Positions 11,873 through 23,216 of a stretch of DNA of 64,000 bases are shown piece after piece. The first letter of the stretch is position 1, and every line of letters begins with the position of its first letter. This DNA comes from Darksidea phi (Eukaryota; Ascomycota; Dothideomycetes; Pleosporales; Lentitheciaceae): assembly GCA_030770425.1 (NCBI GenBank), contig JASJFT010000006.1, positions 310,001 through 374,000 on the forward strand, written 5' to 3'. The notes below the pieces were generated by a model, which was not told where the DNA came from, made no database searches, and was given only the letters and a program-made list of their open reading frames with translations. Made by a program: the position numbers and the translations under genes.

Positions 11873-13244
11873 TCACTCATTCAATCCCCGCCATGCCTTC
11901 TTTTCCTCCTTCTTTAGCCAGAGCGACTTGAACCGTGGCTCTTCTTCTTCGGTGGGTACTCGGTTCGCCCGCTCCTCTGCCTCTGCGTCTAACACGAATC
12001 TCTTCATGCGCTCTCCGATGCGATCGTCGATGACCATGTCATCTAGCCATACCCTTTCCCTTTCATCGTTCTCCTTGCGTTGCCGCGCTGTCTTGTGCCA
12101 TTCCAACTCATCAGAGCGTAGAAGTCCTGCTTGCTCCCATTGAGGATTCTCCGAAGGCTTCTCAACGCCGACGGTAGCCGCAGACTCACCTGGCGCGTGG
12201 TACGCCCTATATACTCCGAGCGCAGCAGCTGCCGTCTGTCGTCCAACCTCATCTGCTACTTGTCTCCGGTTCAGGAAGCGGTACATGCGGATAGGGAAAT
12301 TCCAGAATCCGAGGAGATGTGGGAAAGGGACAACGGTTGAGGGGCCGAGTGCGCGTGGGCAGTTCGGCGACACTTGAGAGTTTGGGTAGTCGGCGGTGGT
12401 GTTGAATGGCGGTGGTTGTTTCGTTTTTCTAGGCTTGTTTTCTTCCTTTTTGGCCTTCTCAGCTTCGGCCCTCTCAGTTTCTGGATAGGCACCCCCGTCG
12501 TCGGTCGTTGCGGTTTCAGATGCAGGTGTGACAGGCACAACAGGCTGCTCTGTCGGAGTTGGTGGATCTAGAGGTCCTAGCCATCCCTCATGCATGCCCC
12601 TAACGTATTCCTTCCATGTGTGTCTCCCGATGACGATATCCCCCCCGGGGCCGTCCCAGTCCCTGATACCCGCCCGCTGCCTCGTCTGCTGTAGTATGTC
12701 GTGCGCATCCGTTTCCAGTGGCTCCGCACTAGGTTCCCCCCTCTTCTTCCTCAACGCGCGTATCCTCTCAGCCAAGCCAGCCCTCACATCGCCCTCGCTC
12801 CTCCCTTCGATCGCATCCCAGTCGAGCGCTGCCGCGACCAAAATCGGCTGTACGTACTCTTTGAAGTGATCGCGCGCGGATACCAGGCCATCAGCTGGCG
12901 GCGCTGACAAGTATACGGTAAGCTTCCGGGGCATCTGACGCTCGTCCAGCGGCTCCTGCGCAATGTGTTCTACTAGCTTTGTCCATTTGCGTTGTATGCG
13001 CCTCTTCTCACGGCGATCGTAGATTACGGCGGCAGTCCAGGAACCTGTTATACTGAGGAAGATCATCCAGTTGCGCGAGGGGAGCTTGAAGCGTAAGTTG
13101 GGGAGACCTGCAGATAATTAGATCGTAATCGCTTGTATGTATAAACAGATACATACCCATCATCCTCCAGACTGGATTCGGAAGCTTCTGCGGCTTTACA
13201 GGGCCCCCGCTGCCTGGTGCCGTCTTCCCCTGTGAGTCGGCCAT
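11873..13244 (-). CDS. TIM54: Mitochondrial inner-membrane translocase subunit Tim54
   Basis: 440-aa subunit of the TIM22 complex, which inserts carrier proteins and other multi-span proteins into the mitochondrial inner membrane. Two exons, 13157-13244 and 11873-13107, with a 49-nt intron (GTATGT...GCAG). The N-terminus (MADSQGK...KLPNPVWRMM) runs across the splice into GLPNLRFKLPSRNWMIFLSITGSW, the conserved fungal Tim54 opening with its single membrane helix at about residues 45-60. Next comes the intermembrane-space part with YDRREKRRIQRKW, RKLTVYLSAPPADGL and the linker DHFKEYVQPILVAAALDW. A charged, low-complexity insert (about 215-250) precedes the C-terminal region with PFPHLLGFWNFPIRMYRFLNRR. 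Length fits the family. Confidence 0.92.
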
Positions 13245-13432
13245 GATGTCTTCCAGCCGGTGTTGATGCTAAGGCGAGGCCTACCACGCCCAAAAAAAAA
13301 AAAGAGCATTGGGGAGCGGACCGCCGAAGTTGTTGGGAGCAGGTTCCAAAGCTTGGCGTCGTCCGACCGTATAAGAAGGTCCGGTCCCCAACCGTAAAAT
13401 GTAAATTTTCGTTAATTTCGATTAAAAAAAAT

Positions 13433-13502
13433 GGTGGTACCGTGAATCGAACACGGGTTGTCACGGCCACAACGTGATATCATACCTCTAGATCATACCA
13501 CC
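13433..13502 (-). tRNA. tRNA-His (anticodon GTG)
   Basis: 70-nt intron-less tRNA on the minus strand. The acceptor stem GGTGGTA pairs with TACCACC, the anticodon stem TCACG/CGTGA frames a TTGTGGC loop with GTG, and the T arm is CCGTG-TTCGATT-CACGG. The D arm has a short three-pair stem. An A/T-rich run just past the 3' end reads as T7-A-T on the transcribed strand, suiting RNA polymerase III termination. It lies about 190 bases upstream of TIM54 on the same strand. Confidence 0.93.
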
Positions 13503-14093
13503 CATTTATATTAATTTATGATTTATTTTGCAAGTAGAAAATATGAGTCCATTACATAGTCAGCTATGGCTGCGTGCTCTTGACTAGTGATTCGATATCA
13601 CAATAGCGCGCTGTTTGAGTCGGGTTTTGCTGACTAGTGCCTTCTGCATGTGGCTTATTGGACCTAACTCGAACCACACTCGAATGGCAAATTGACTTAT
13701 GCGACTGACGATGACGCTACTTAGGTAACATTAAACAGGCGTACTCTTCTTTGTAATAGCTCTATCACTAATTCTTCCATGACTGGATATACTCATATCA
13801 TTCCAGATGCGAATCGAAAACCCCGCCTTATGATGCCTTGTCAATCATCATATCACGCACAAGCCAAATTTCAGCAATTGATAATACTCCAGCATGCAAA
13901 ATACCAAGCCCAGATACCGGGTCTCGTGTAAGAGAGTTTTCATTACAAAAGTGCATATAGTACTTCGATTCTACTGCAGACTAGAAGTAGACTATTACAT
14001 GCCGTAGAATGTCGGCGAGCGATACGCGACTACATGTCAAACCACTCCCCCCACTCGCACCACAACCCATTCATCCATCAGCACACAAGACCC
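13503..14093. other. Intergenic upstream of the tRNA
   Basis: About 590 AT-leaning bases with no supported gene, repeat or conserved motif. Confidence 0.4.
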
Positions 14094-14596
14094 ATGGCTT
14101 CTAAGGCTACAAAGAGGAATCCGCAAGAAGACGTCGAAGACGCACCACGAGCAAAACGAGGTCGCGACCGCCCATCAAAAGGCTTCCAAACGGTTCTTCT
14201 ATCACCCAAAGACGCGAATGCACCTAAGAGGGATCGAAGAAGGCCGCGAAGACATCCAAACACAGCACATCCGCCTGCGCCAAGCGACAGGGCTGTCGAC
14301 GGCGGAAGAGGACGTCCAAAGAATGAACCCACGGCTACTGCTGTTCTGGAACGAGGTCGCGGGCAACGAGCAAGTGGGGCGCTATTGTCACTACGACGCC
14401 GAATTAAATAACCCAGGGCGCGGCCACTAACAAGTCTAACACTATCGCTAATGGCGCTGCTACCGTCGCTTCAACCAAGCAAGCTCCGAATAGCAGAAAC
14501 AGCAAGGCCAACCTGAAGCTGCCAGGCATGATCGGCTCATACGGACTCAATTGCGAAAAGTGGAAAGCAACTGCCATGATGCAAGGGAAAACATGA
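14094..14596 (+). pseudogene. Possible remnant of a basic DNA-binding (AT-hook-like) protein
   Basis: A coding-like stretch starting MASKATKRNPQEDVEDAPRA, rich in K, R, P and A, with AT-hook-like cores (KRGRDRPSK near residue 20 and GGRGRPKNEP near 80) and a SPKDANAPKR segment like the lead-in of fungal HMG-box proteins. This frame ends at about 14411. A second frame from 14432 (KSNTIANGAATVAS...) stays open to TGA at 14594-14596 and has similar low-complexity composition. I could not find a good intron linking them. It may be a decayed gene or chance; function is not assigned. Confidence 0.25.
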
Positions 14597-16020
14597 GCAT
14601 TCCCATCAGCGCTCTACCTCAGTACTAAATAAATGCTCATGGCAATCTTCGACCGTCCTTGAAGGCACCATGTTCCTCGCGGCGGACAAAGAAACCCCTG
14701 TGCGTGTCCGCTGCCAAATGATCAAGAACGTCAGCAGCAGAACTGACAAGTCGGCCGCACCAGTTTTGAAGGCTAGAACCATGTACTTTAGCTAATGTGG
14801 CTGCATTACTGGCAGCGACGACCAAATCCATCCGTCCAACGAACGCAAACCGATCTCTTTAAGTTCCCGCAAGACGAGTGCTCCTCTTTCAAGAGTGTAG
14901 GGAGCTTTCCAGTTATGGGCGTGGAATACAGATTTAAGAGTCTAAGACCTCTAATGAAGCAAATGAATAGCCGGAACCGTAGAGCAATTTTCTTAGAAGA
15001 GGCCTACTGGGGGGGCAAATCAGGCGAGGTAGGGTTAGACTAAGGACCGACGTAATACCTTTCAGGTAGGTGCTCTATGCATCTAGACTTGTTGCTCTAA
15101 ACAAAGGGTGTGTATGATATGGTATGCTACGCAAGGAGCCAGGCTCTGTCCAACTATGCATTCTCTCGCTACGGTGTCGGCAGATACGGATTGAAATCCT
15201 CCGCATCCGGGCTGTATTGCCTCATACTACTAATGAGAAAGTCACCTATCGTGGAGATAATAACTTATACCACCTCATCCCCTCCCCTTCCACCCTTTCC
15301 ATTGAGTCGTGTGTTGTGCCATCGTGTCGGATGAAGCCAGTGTTGGCTGCCTACTGTTCAATCGTCGCGTGCGGGGTGTCTGTTGTGGCCGACGTCAAGT
15401 GTTCCACTCTTGCATGTACAGGTTAATATTTCAGTGCTAGTTTTCAGATACCTAGACTGGTCTAGAGGTTTGCATAAACTCTGTCTCTTGCCGGTTGAAG
15501 CATGTCTTGAGGTGGCCTAGTGACTGGTGGAACACGGGAGGCCTGATCGATCGCTAAAAATTCTCCGTTGCTTGCATGGTTTCCCCTGTTCTGCGCACCA
15601 ATATTATGGTATTCTCGCTTTAGAATGTGCCTATGTCCAGGCGGTCTTGATTACGCCAATTTTGATACCCTAATATAACCTGTCCAGACCCTCGAGCACG
15701 TCTGGGTACCATGCGGTAAGGGCTTCCATTATGCGAAGTGCGGCAGGCTGGGGGCTTGGCGAATTGGCGGCTGCTAGTGCACGTCTATCCCAAGCACTTG
15801 AGGTCACGAAGCCGAACACTAATTATAGCAGGTCTACGCCAGTTGATGAGAGGCATCAAGATGTTGAGCTTGCGTATATAACAGGGCTGCATGGGCATGT
15901 AGGCTTCTGTAGGTAGATATCCACTGGAATCGATTCACGGCTCAAGCATCGCACTCTCTCTTATACATCCCTTAGTTTTACCCTTCGCTTTTCAGTCTCT
16001 ATCCTCTATTCTGCACAAGA
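14597..16020. other. Intergenic, 1.4 kb
   Basis: Nothing supported until the permease start. The last 60 bases are pyrimidine-rich (TTTTCAGTCTCTATCCTCTA), as often seen just ahead of fungal start codons. Confidence 0.45.
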
Positions 16021-18032
16021 ATGACATCTGTCCAGGAAATGGAGCGGATCCGGGGGCAGTTGGATACGTCGCAGATCAAAGGCTGGCGGCCGATCGTGAC
16101 GCTGGTTGTCTTTGTGCTGACGAGTGAGTATCCCGTTGGTATGCATGTACGCACGACTGACGACGCAGACATCAACGTGCTGTTCCCCTTCATGGTGCCT
16201 GTGTTCGTGCCGCAGGTGCTCCTGCGCGCCGTCTCGAGGACGCTGGCCGCCCTGCGCATCCACGTCGCACCCCCACGCCCTCACCCTGGCGGTGGCAACA
16301 GCAAAGCCCATGGCTTCGTGCGGCTGGACTTTCCCATGAATTTCGTCACGGCGCCGTTGATGGCCAACCTCTTCCTCTTGGCCATCGGGGCCATTGGCCG
16401 TCGCGAGGTGCACGACGGCACCATTGGGGCCAATAATATTGCACCCTACGACATCATGCTCTTCTTCTTGTCTCTCGCTTACATCGCCATCTCCATCGAC
16501 GCCTCCGGCCTCATCCGCTACCTGGCTTACCGCGTCCTGCGGTCCGGCGGCAACGCCGGCCACCGCCTTTACCTCTCTCTCTACACCTTTTTCTTCGTCC
16601 TCACCGCCGCCATCGGCAACGACCCCATCATCCTCTCTGGCACCCCATTTTTGGCCTACATGACCCGTGTCTCGGCCAACATCGCCCACCCCCGTGCCTG
16701 GATCTACAGCCAATTCGCCGTCGCTAACATCGCCTCGGCCATTCTCGTTTCCTCCAACCCCACAAACCTGGTCGTTGCCGGCGCCTTCAGCATCCGCTTC
16801 ATCAACTACACGGCCAACATTATCGTCCCTGTCGTCGTCACCGGCGCTCTCCTTTTCCCCGCCCTGCTGTACTTTGTATTCGGAGATGACTCGCTCATAC
16901 CCAAGCGCATCGAGATGCACCAGCTGTCCGATGAGGCAAGAGAGAAGAAGCCCGTGAATCCCAACATCCCTAGCGTCAAAAACGATGCTGATGCCGGAGC
17001 CGATGTCAGTGAGCCGCCAGAGAAGGTTCTGCCCCTCGAAGAAATCATGAACCCGTACATTGACAAAGTCGGCGCCACTTTCGCAGCCTCTATCCTGGCC
17101 GCCACTTTGATCACTCTCCTTGTCGTGAATGCGGTTACCCAGAACGGCCACACCCTTCACGCCTTTTGGATTACCGCGCCGGCCGCTATCATTACGCTCT
17201 CCTTCGACCTCATTTGGGGTTGGATGAACAGGCATGAGTCTCGACGCATCGCTCGCGAGCGCCGAGCTGACAACCGATTAGTGCAAAATGAAGTGAATAA
17301 GCTAGACGAGAAGCATTCGCGACAAGAACCCCCAAGCCAACCCACGGGCGAGCTATCGTTTGAACAGTCACAGCGGCCCTACGCGCTGACGACGCGCATT
17401 GCGGCTCACTACAGATGGTTCCAAGTAACCTTTCCCACCGCCGCAACCGTTCTGGCCCACTTGCCGTTTGCACTCGTTCCCTTTGCCTTCTGTATGTTTG
17501 TCCTAGTTCAAGCCCTGGTCACTAAAGGGTGGGTGCCCGTGTTTGCCTACGGATGGGACGCCTGGGTGGAGAAGACTGGAACCGTCGGTGCAATCGGAGG
17601 CATGGGCTTCATCTCTGTGCTTCTCTGCAACGTGAGTTGTAGCACTCGTAGATCATCACAAAACATCTCGCTGACATGTGACATCAGTTCGCCGGCACAA
17701 ACATCGGTACCTCGATTCTCCTCTCGCGCATCATTCAAGCTTGGCAAGACATCCACAGAGTGAATGGTACCTCCATTTCTGACCGCACCTTCTGGGCAAC
17801 CGTTTACAGCATGGTCATTGGCGTCAACTACGGCGCATTCAGCGTGGCGTTTAGTGCGTCGCTGGCTGGTCTGCTGTGGCGCGACATTCTCAGTCGAAAG
17901 TATATTCACGTGCGCGGTCGTGATTTTGTGCGCGTCAATCTACCCATCATCACCATTACCATGATTGTCGGTTGTTCTGTCCTGGTCGGACAGGTGTACA
18001 TAGTTAGAGGAAAGTCTCCATACGACGAATAA
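16021..18032 (+). CDS. Ion-transporter superfamily permease (ArsB/CitMHS type)
   Basis: 636-aa integral membrane protein in three exons: 16021-16123, 16169-17631 and 17688-18032 (introns 45 and 56 nt). About ten or more hydrophobic helices are visible. Conserved elements are the paired re-entrant-type segments GNDPIILSGTPFLAY (centre of the first half) and SSNPTNLVVAGAF, plus FAGTNIGTSILLSRIIQAW in the second half; these D/N-rich turns are typical of the ArsB/NhaD/citrate-transporter superfamily. A charged cytosolic loop of roughly 150 residues separates the halves. Substrate is not readable from sequence: arsenite, dicarboxylates and sodium are all transported in this superfamily. No ars genes flank it. 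The 45-nt first intron is a multiple of three and lacks a stop, so retention would go unnoticed in frame. Confidence 0.82.
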
Positions 18033-19782
18033 GAAGCGAGCCTGGGTATGGTATGTACCCGGGGGTACAAGGGACGGACGCAGGACACTTCGATGCACCA
18101 TAGACTCTGTATTATAGTAAAAGGCAAGGTCTTGCACAGGTTCATTTGGCATAGAATTTAGTTTTACGTAAATATCTTTTAGCAGTTCGGCCGTTTCCCA
18201 AGCCATACTTATAAGGCAGTAAGAGCTACGAAAATCTTCATTTCAAGACTTCCCACTCTGAACGAAGCTGAAATAAGAAAGTCCGCCTCTCGCCGGAAAA
18301 AATGACATCTGTGTGCGCCGCCTTCATTCAGGTTATAGCAACGCTTGATGTCAATGCTTCGAGCTGTGGTTCCACACCATGTACGCTCTAAACAGACACG
18401 CTTGCTAGGTAGCAGCCGTTTGAATCATAAGATTAGCAAGACCTAGCTCATGTCCATATTTACCATTTTGCTGTGACCGATCTTCTTGCGAACGGGTGCG
18501 AGGGCATCCTTGCTTTGTGATATCTATTTGCTTCTATTCGGTGAAACTCAGCAGCAACAAGCATCCCTGACTGGCGGGCTCCCTAGGCCAGGTACCCTTT
18601 TACCATGCGCCTCGATCATTCCGTCATCGAGTCTGTGCTCAGTAGTAGTGTCGAGTCGCCGTATGATAGATTAGTGGGGAACGGGAGATGCGCGACGGAG
18701 AATCCATTTTGTTGGGGGCCATGGGGAAGGGATCTGCTGGTAACGGCGACAGGGGATCAAGCGGATTGCGAGAGGCGAAACAGGTATTTTTTTGTCGGGA
18801 AAGATACACTAGAGTGATGTATATAAAACTGCTTAGATATGAGAGGAGGTCGGTGGCGCCATACTATTATGCAATATCGTCTACTGAGCCAGAAAATCTA
18901 AAGATACATAAAACGTGGATTCTATGAGCGATTTGCTTTCCAAAACAGTTCTCGAATGGAGACCATGTATAGGATAGGTACCATACCTAGGGCATGCACC
19001 TAACATACGACGAAAATGGAAGCCTCCAAAAGCACCAAGTAGTATAGAATACCCGCACGGTCTAAGAAATGGTGGACACGCTGCAAAAACCTATCCTCGT
19101 GCCCTAGATGGTCTAAGTTAGGCATTTATGACATCGGGTTCTTTCCGATGATCTATGCTACCAAGTGTCATGTCTTTCTCGATGTCCTGCGCCACCGAGA
19201 CAGACGAGAAGGCTCTGGCGTCCAATAGAACTGCATCCATGCGACATCCTCGGTGGCGATCATGGTTCCATCTTGCAAACTAGCGGGCGGGTGCACGGAC
19301 GTGGGGTGATTTGGAATGCTGGGGCGCGGGCTACGTACCGGCCGTAAAAATAGGCTAAACGCCCGACGATTCAATATACCTCCACACTTAGATGTTATGT
19401 AGCATCGCCTTCTGGAACATACAAGAGCTTCCCTCGATGTCCCACATGGGCTGCGCTGGGCGACGCTTGGCTTAACTTATGAAGCCTTAGGTTGTTCCGG
19501 CGTGCGACGTCCCGACTGGCTTTACCTAGTTATCAGAGAACCCATGAGTCATCTTGCCGTTGGTATCAGACCATTTGGACTGTGCTGCTGCTGCTGCTTC
19601 ATAAGGGCATCCATTGCTGGCTTCGTCTCTTTTTGCTATTCCTCGTTACTTGTCTTTCATCGCACCGCTGTGACAGCCTTCATGTCTTCCTTCTAGCTTC
19701 CCCTAGTTTTGCTATATCTTATTGCATCTCTTTTCACGGAGGATAGCTATTAAAGTGATTCGAGCAGCAAACCGCAGTCAGG
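18033..19782. other. Intergenic, 1.75 kb
   Basis: Between the permease stop and the Prm10-like start, both on the plus strand. Short overlapping frames only. The last 200 bases contain CTGCTGCTGCTGCT and pyrimidine-rich runs and probably carry the next promoter. Confidence 0.45.
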
Positions 19783-21852
19783 ATGGAGCCGATCAATGTT
19801 GCCATGGCCAAGTCCTTCTTTCCAGATGCGTACGAGGCACAACAACCACCAATGTCGCCCCAGGATCAGAAGAGGACGGCCCAAGAAGAAGAACCCGTGA
19901 TGTCGCTCACTGGAGACGACAACGGGTATCCAGTTGACCCGACCGAGTTAGCGGCCACGGTGGAAGTTCTCCAGAAGATTCGAGCATCACTCATGCATCA
20001 GTCAGAGAGAATGACGCCTCGCACACCTCACATGATGAGAAGAGCAAGACCCGACTCGCCTACAGACCCGGCCGTATACACAAATTACCGGGTCTCTCCT
20101 CCCCGTTCTTCCACCTTTGCAAAGCAGCCCTATTTTGCTGAGCGAAAGGCTCATGTCCCTAACCAGCGGTCTGAGCCTATGGCCAGCCTCCCATCACTTC
20201 CTCCAAGAGAGCCAAAACGAAGCAGCTGGCGGAAGTCTCTCCTCCCTATGGAGCGCGGTGACCGACGGACCAGCGCAATGTTATTTGGGCCCGGTGGACC
20301 TGCGACGGAAATGGATCCGATGATTTCCAAAGAGCCCGGCGATTGGAACCACAAAGGAGGGAGTGGAATCCAGTCAGCCGATCCAGCCCTCATACGAGAC
20401 TACCTTTATATGTTATCCAAAGCGCTTATGCTCTATGGTGCGCCCGGGCATCGAATGGAACGGTACCTGACCATGACGGCCCGAGCTTTGAGAGCCGATG
20501 TCGAGTTCTTCTACCTACCCGATCACATGACCCTATACATTGAAGACCAAAAGACTCAGACAAGTCAGGCGAGGCTCATAAAGGGTGCAGGGACTGACCT
20601 GGGCCGCTGGCTTGATGTCCACAACATTTCCAAGCACATTATCAGGGATGGCATGACCATTGAAGACGCCATGTATAAGCTCAAAGAAATTGAGAACAGG
20701 AAGCCGCAGCACAGTGACTGGTTTTTGTTTTTGATATATGGCCTAGCTGGCATTGGAATCGCGCCTTTCGCATATGGAGCACGATTTGTCGACCTACCAC
20801 TGTGCTTCCTCCTTGGTGCCGGACTGGGCATCCTGCAGCTCAAGCTCGCCCCTCGGAACCACCTCTACTCCGTGCTCTTTGAGGTCTCGGCAGCCATTAT
20901 CTTCTCTTTTCTGGGAAGGATGTTCGGCTCCATTAAAAACGTCGAAGGCGACAGAATATTCTGCTATTCAGCAATCAGTGAGGCGGCTATTAATCTTATC
21001 CAACCGGGTTATTGGATCACCAACGCATGCCTGGAGCTCATGAATCGTCAGATCGCTACCAGCGGGACCCGACTCATGTATGCTTTGGTCTATGCGTTGT
21101 TGCTAGCCTACGGCGTTGCTGTGGGTTCGTCCCTGTATGGTCTCATTGATCATGACGCCGCCAGCGGTACCGTGTGCGAGAGGCAAATTAGCCCTTACTG
21201 GAATCTGTTTTTTGTACCTTTCTTTTCCATCCAAGTTGCCATCCTCGGTGGTGCCAAGTGGAGCCAGCTCCCCGCCATGGTCATCATCACCTTCACCATG
21301 TACTGCGCTTTCTTCTTCACCCTTGCAGCCGCCAATGGCTCTTTCACTATGGCTGCGACTGTAGGCGGCTTGACTATGGGCTTGCTTGGGAACGCCTACG
21401 CGCGTGCGGGTCGTCAAATCGAGAAGACTATCGAGGACAGGTTTTCAAGACGCCGTACTCCCGAAGCGGATAAGAGCAGCATACATCGCCCAACGGCTGA
21501 TCCGGAGTCTGGGATCTCTGATGCAACCTTCGGGAGACCCAGGGGTGCCATCGATTCGCATATTGGATACACATGCGCGGCTGCGGCTATGGTGCCTGCC
21601 ATGATTGTCCTGGTGCCCAGCGGTCTTGCCAACCGAGGTTCCCATCTAGGAGGTATCATAGCTGCAGATGCCATCATTCGTAACACGACTGGAAGTCCAG
21701 CAGCTTTTCCGGCGGGCGAAGTTATGACAGTGGCATTACCTGTTTTTCTCAATGTTATCCAGATCGCTCTCAGCATCTCTGTGGGGCTCTCCATCGGTGC
21801 TCTCGCCATCTACCCTTTCGGAAAGAGTCGTAGCTGGATCATGAGCTGGTAA
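19783..21852 (+). CDS. Prm10/ThrE-type membrane protein (DUF1212 family)
   Basis: Single-exon 689-aa protein. The N-terminal ~200 residues are polar and probably disordered (S, P, R and E rich). The ThrE core begins with DYLYMLSKALMLYGAPGHRMERYL near residue 205, continues with DVEFFYLPDHMTLYI, and is followed by about ten hydrophobic helices in two blocks separated by a polar loop containing RRTPEADKSS. Bacterial ThrE exports threonine and serine; yeast Prm10 is a pheromone-regulated relative of unknown substrate. Family membership is clear from the PGHRME and helix pattern; transport direction and substrate are inference. Location is probably vacuolar or plasma membrane. The frame starts just after a pyrimidine-rich leader and no introns are needed. 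Confidence 0.87.
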   Translation: MEPINVAMAKSFFPDAYEAQQPPMSPQDQKRTAQEEEPVMSLTGDDNGYPVDPTELAATVEVLQKIRASLMHQSERMTPRTPHMMRRARPDSPTDPAVYTNYRVSPPRSSTFAKQPYFAERKAHVPNQRSEPMASLPSLPPREPKRSSWRKSLLPMERGDRRTSAMLFGPGGPATEMDPMISKEPGDWNHKGGSGIQSADPALIRDYLYMLSKALMLYGAPGHRMERYLTMTARALRADVEFFYLPDHMTLYIEDQKTQTSQARLIKGAGTDLGRWLDVHNISKHIIRDGMTIEDAMYKLKEIENRKPQHSDWFLFLIYGLAGIGIAPFAYGARFVDLPLCFLLGAGLGILQLKLAPRNHLYSVLFEVSAAIIFSFLGRMFGSIKNVEGDRIFCYSAISEAAINLIQPGYWITNACLELMNRQIATSGTRLMYALVYALLLAYGVAVGSSLYGLIDHDAASGTVCERQISPYWNLFFVPFFSIQVAILGGAKWSQLPAMVIITFTMYCAFFFTLAAANGSFTMAATVGGLTMGLLGNAYARAGRQIEKTIEDRFSRRRTPEADKSSIHRPTADPESGISDATFGRPRGAIDSHIGYTCAAAAMVPAMIVLVPSGLANRGSHLGGIIAADAIIRNTTGSPAAFPAGEVMTVALPVFLNVIQIALSISVGLSIGALAIYPFGKSRSWIMSW

Positions 21853-22560
21853 AACGGGGAACACATGCACATGGCTCAATTTTTGGGTTTGCTGTCGTAC
21901 TCACTTTTATCTTTCACTGTTTCTGCTACTGTACTATCAAGGAGGGCATTGAGGTCCTCGAGTGCTGTCGGTTCCTTCCATTTCCGTTAGCCGACTATAT
22001 CAGCGTTCGTTGTCTCGATTTCTTCGTCCGTTCGTTGAGTGTGCGTACTTGGACTGTTGGTGCACAATTAGAGTAGAAATGTACAATTGATGCCCTGTGA
22101 AAGGATTGTGCCACCATCCACCATACTGGACTATGACCTGCTAGTGCGTTGCGCTTGCTGCGGTTTGTATGTGCAATAACCATCTGAATACAGCGCACAC
22201 TGAGCGACGTGAGATGGTGTGTAGGAGAAGACATCAGCTGCTTCTACCTACGAAATCTTCCTTATCCCATCCACAACCATCCGCTTTATCCCAATTCTTC
22301 TCATCCTCCTTCTTCCAACCTCCCTTTAGCATTCCTCTTAAACTCCAGATCGAGGAATCGATCGAAGAGTCCGTTCAAGTCTATGGTAGATCTTGGCCTG
22401 CTAAATCGGGAGGTGAAGAGAAGGATTATAGATGCGGACCAGTCTCCAATCGAGATACGGGAGCTCCGGTATAACATAGAAGATATTCAGTACGGTAAAC
22501 ACATAGTACCAATGGAGATCAAGGCGAGTTTTATTAAGTATCGGCCGGCTTAGGCCATCG
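21853..22560. other. Intergenic before the AT-rich block
   Basis: Normal-composition DNA after the Prm10-like gene. A frame at about 22.2-22.55 kb is open for just over 110 codons but has no domain. Composition changes abruptly near 22560. Confidence 0.4.
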
Positions 22561-23216
22561 TGTAAACTCTTTTTTATAATATTCTATAATATACTCTTAT
22601 TCGGTCTTACTAATTAACTAAGTATAGAAAAGAACTAGTATACTACAATAATTTCCGCTATATTAACGCCAAGTAATTACTATAAAATACTAATAACCGC
22701 CCTCTTTACTATCTTTTATACCTACCCTATATTACCAGCTCTTTCTCTACTCTAGTCTTATTACTTTATTATCTTTATCTTTATATTTATCTCTTTAGTC
22801 TTCTTTATATTTTAAACTCTATCCTCTGATAAAGAAGTTTATGGGACGTTGAGCAGGCAGCAGATCAAGTTTCTAGCTACTCTCGAGTCTAGTAGATTAC
22901 TATCGCTACTACTTAATATTGTAGTACGCGCTACGCCCTCTATAAGGCTCTAGCCGTTACCCTTATAGTTATACTATAATATCTTAGGTAATTGTAGGTA
23001 ATAACTATAACTAATAACCTTATATTTTAAGATATTCGGGACGAAATACCTTTTTATATTACCTTTTTAGGTTATTCCGCGAGTTTAACGACGCGATGGC
23101 TACTACTCATTCGATAATAGTAAAATACTATTCTTAATAATAATTTAAAAGTAACCTAGCCCTAGTAGTTATTCCTATACTCTCTTTATAAAGAGCTCCC
23201 TTAGTACGCCCTAGGC
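22561..23216. repeat. AT-rich block with RIP-like mutated repeat copy
   Basis: About 650 bases of strongly AT-rich, TA-dense sequence with no open frames. The segment 22925-23135 aligns by eye with 38858-39066. Shared anchors are ACGCCCTCT, CTAATAACCTT, GAAATACCTTT and GGTTATTCCGCGAG. The differences run almost all one way: C to T and G to A in this copy, for example GCGAGCTGGACGACGCGGCGG against GCGAGTTTAACGACGCGATGG. That is what repeat-induced point mutation leaves. The block ends right at the stop codon of the neighbouring secreted-protein gene. The parent element is not identifiable. Confidence 0.75.

Noticed and set aside
16006..17235. A 409-codon open frame antisense to the permease gene
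   Set aside because: It mirrors the permease exon, is rich in G, D and E as expected from the complement of membrane-protein codons, and shows no family pattern.
16021..18032. Calling the permease an arsenite exporter
   Set aside because: The superfamily is clear but no ars genes flank it and the substrate cannot be read from the sequence.
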